Of a DNA stretch of 64,000 nt, positions 63,133 to 64,000 are shown piece by piece. The DNA lies in NCBI GenBank assembly GCA_015064885.1, contig SVRJ01000008.1:1-64000 (forward strand), read 5' to 3'. The notes under the pieces were generated by a model that had not been told where the DNA came from, ran no database searches, and saw nothing but the letters and a program-made list of their open reading frames with translations. Numbering within the stretch: the first letter of the stretch is position 1; every line of letters starts with the position of its first letter. Both the position numbers and the translations under genes were made by a program. Origin of the DNA: Oscillospiraceae bacterium. Its GTDB lineage: Bacteria; Bacillota; Clostridia; Oscillospirales; CAG-272.

Positions 63133-64000
63133 TTAAAGACCGCGCTTTTCGTAATGTGTATGGAGGATCTCGTGAGCCTTGTGGCTGTTGGGCTCGCCGA
63201 AGTACTCGTCATAGAGCTTCTTAACAGCGCTGTTCTCATGAGACTTACGGATATCGAGGATATTCTTGTCCGCGTTGTAGAGGACTGCAGCTCTCTTAGC
63301 CGGAAGGTCTACTGTATTTCTTACAGCTGCGCTCTGAACGGGCTGACCGCCGCCGTTTACGCAACCGCCGGGACAAGCCATGACTTCGATGAACTGAACG
63401 TCATACTCACCGCTCTTAACGCCCTCGAGGAGCTTCTTTGCGTTCTTTGTACCCGAAGCAACCGCAACGTTAACAGTAACGTCACCGAACTTATAGGAAG
63501 CGAACTTGATGCCTTCTGTGCCTCTTACAGCCTCGAAATCGAGCTTTTCAAGCTTCTTGCCTTCGATGACCTCAGCCGCGGTGCGGAGAGCAGCCTCCAT
63601 AACACCGCCGGTAGCGCCGAAGATAGCGCCTGCGCCCGAGCCGATAGCGAAGGGCTCGTCGAAGGTTTCATCGGGAAGTGCCTTGAAGTCGATACCTGCC
63701 TTAGAGATAAGTCTGCCGAGTTCTCTTGTAGTAACAGCTACGTCGACGTCGGGAACACCTGCCGCGCTCTGACCTGCTCTGCCGACCTCGAACTTCTTAG
63801 CTGTGCAGGGGATAGCGGATACGAAGAAGATGTCCTTAGGATCCCAGCCCATCTTTTCAGCGTAGTACGTCTTAACGAGAGCACCGAACATCTGCTGAGG
63901 AGACTTACATGTAGAGAGGTTCTCTGTCATTTCGGGGAAGTAGTGCTCACAGTACTTGACCCAACCGGGAGAACAAGAGGTGATCATGGGGAGAACGCCG
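63133..64000 (-). CDS. [FeFe]-hydrogenase catalytic subunit, C-terminal part (runs off the right edge)
   Basis: At least 284 codons visible; the start lies beyond the window. The three H-cluster motifs are present: TSCSPGWVK (L1), IPCTAKKFE (L2, with Ile in place of Met before Pro) and MACPGGCVNGGGQP (L3). After L3 comes the small-subunit-like tail ending in HKAHEILHTHY, typical of HydA/HndD-type enzymes. Makes or uses H2 in fermentation. N-terminal FeS domains, which decide whether it is a bifurcating NAD(P)-linked form, are outside the window. Confidence 0.93.
   Translation of the reverse strand, partial: GVLPMITSCSPGWVKYCEHYFPEMTENLSTCKSPQQMFGALVKTYYAEKMGWDPKDIFFVSAIPCTAKKFEVGRAGQSAAGVPDVDVAVTTRELGRLISKAGIDFKALPDETFDEPFAIGSGAGAIFGATGGVMEAALRTAAEVIEGKKLEKLDFEAVRGTEGIKFASYKFGDVTVNVAVASGTKNAKKLLEGVKSGEYDVQFIEVMACPGGCVNGGGQPVQSAAVRNTVDLPAKRAAVLYNADKNILDIRKSHENSAVKKLYDEYFGEPNSHKAHEILHTHYEKRGL

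Overview
The window comes from a low-to-medium GC Bacillota genome, most likely an uncultured member of the class Clostridia. Support comes from the long S10-spc-alpha ribosomal operon with secY-adk-map-infA, strong AGGAGG ribosome-binding sites, TTGACA/TATAAT promoters with 17 bp spacers, Zn-ribbon versions of S4, S14, L24 and L36, a SpoVM-like micro-ORF near recG, and an [FeFe]-hydrogenase. I cannot resolve order or family from sequence alone. The ribosomal operon and a cluster of three ParB-type parS palindromes suggest the region is near the replication origin.

Layout. 1-3.0 kb is an accessory patch next to tRNA-Gln. It holds two AT-rich single-gene units for membrane proteins of unknown function. 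Each unit has the same flanking modules, and the units are separated by arrays of tiny hairpins. 3.1-8.2 kb carries a small basic ORF and two MacB-type fused ABC transporters. 8.4-10 kb holds mrnC and an SGNH hydrolase. 10.1-18.9 kb is a seven-gene operon: a polytopic membrane protein, an RsgI-like protein, a degenerate M48-like membrane protein, ppa, a beta-propeller lipoprotein, obg and rarA. 19-35.1 kb is the ribosomal super-operon of 31 genes, rpsJ to rplQ, all on the minus strand, with its promoter, a roughly 285 nt leader, a hairpin-rich gap between rpsN and rpsH, and a terminator.

35.3-43 kb has a D,D-carboxypeptidase-like lipoprotein with 54 bp repeats, a sugar isomerase-like protein, a CwlD-type amidase, recG, the parS cluster, a CCA-adding enzyme, a SpoVM-like gene and fba. 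43.1-45.7 kb is a three-gene operon of unknowns that includes a DUF3737 beta-helix protein. 45.8-48.2 kb is a metal-sensing ArsR repressor plus a Zn/Cd-type P-ATPase with a His/Cys-rich tail in place of the usual metal-binding domain.

48.3-62.9 kb is devoted to the cell surface. It holds a duplicated-domain surface protein with an NPGTG sorting-like end, two metallo-beta-lactamase-fold lipoproteins, and a Gld-type ABC export system (ATPase, permease, GldG-like and DUF4340 proteins) in line with one of the MBL lipoproteins. Two tandem, near-duplicate solute-binding lipoproteins follow, each with its own promoter and terminator. The right edge cuts an [FeFe]-hydrogenase gene.

The observations I consider most worth following are the mini-hairpin arrays and cassette-like units beside tRNA-Gln, the parS cluster between recG and cca, the SpoVM-like micro-ORF, the Gld-ABC/MBL-lipoprotein locus, and the M48-like protein that lacks its catalytic motif.
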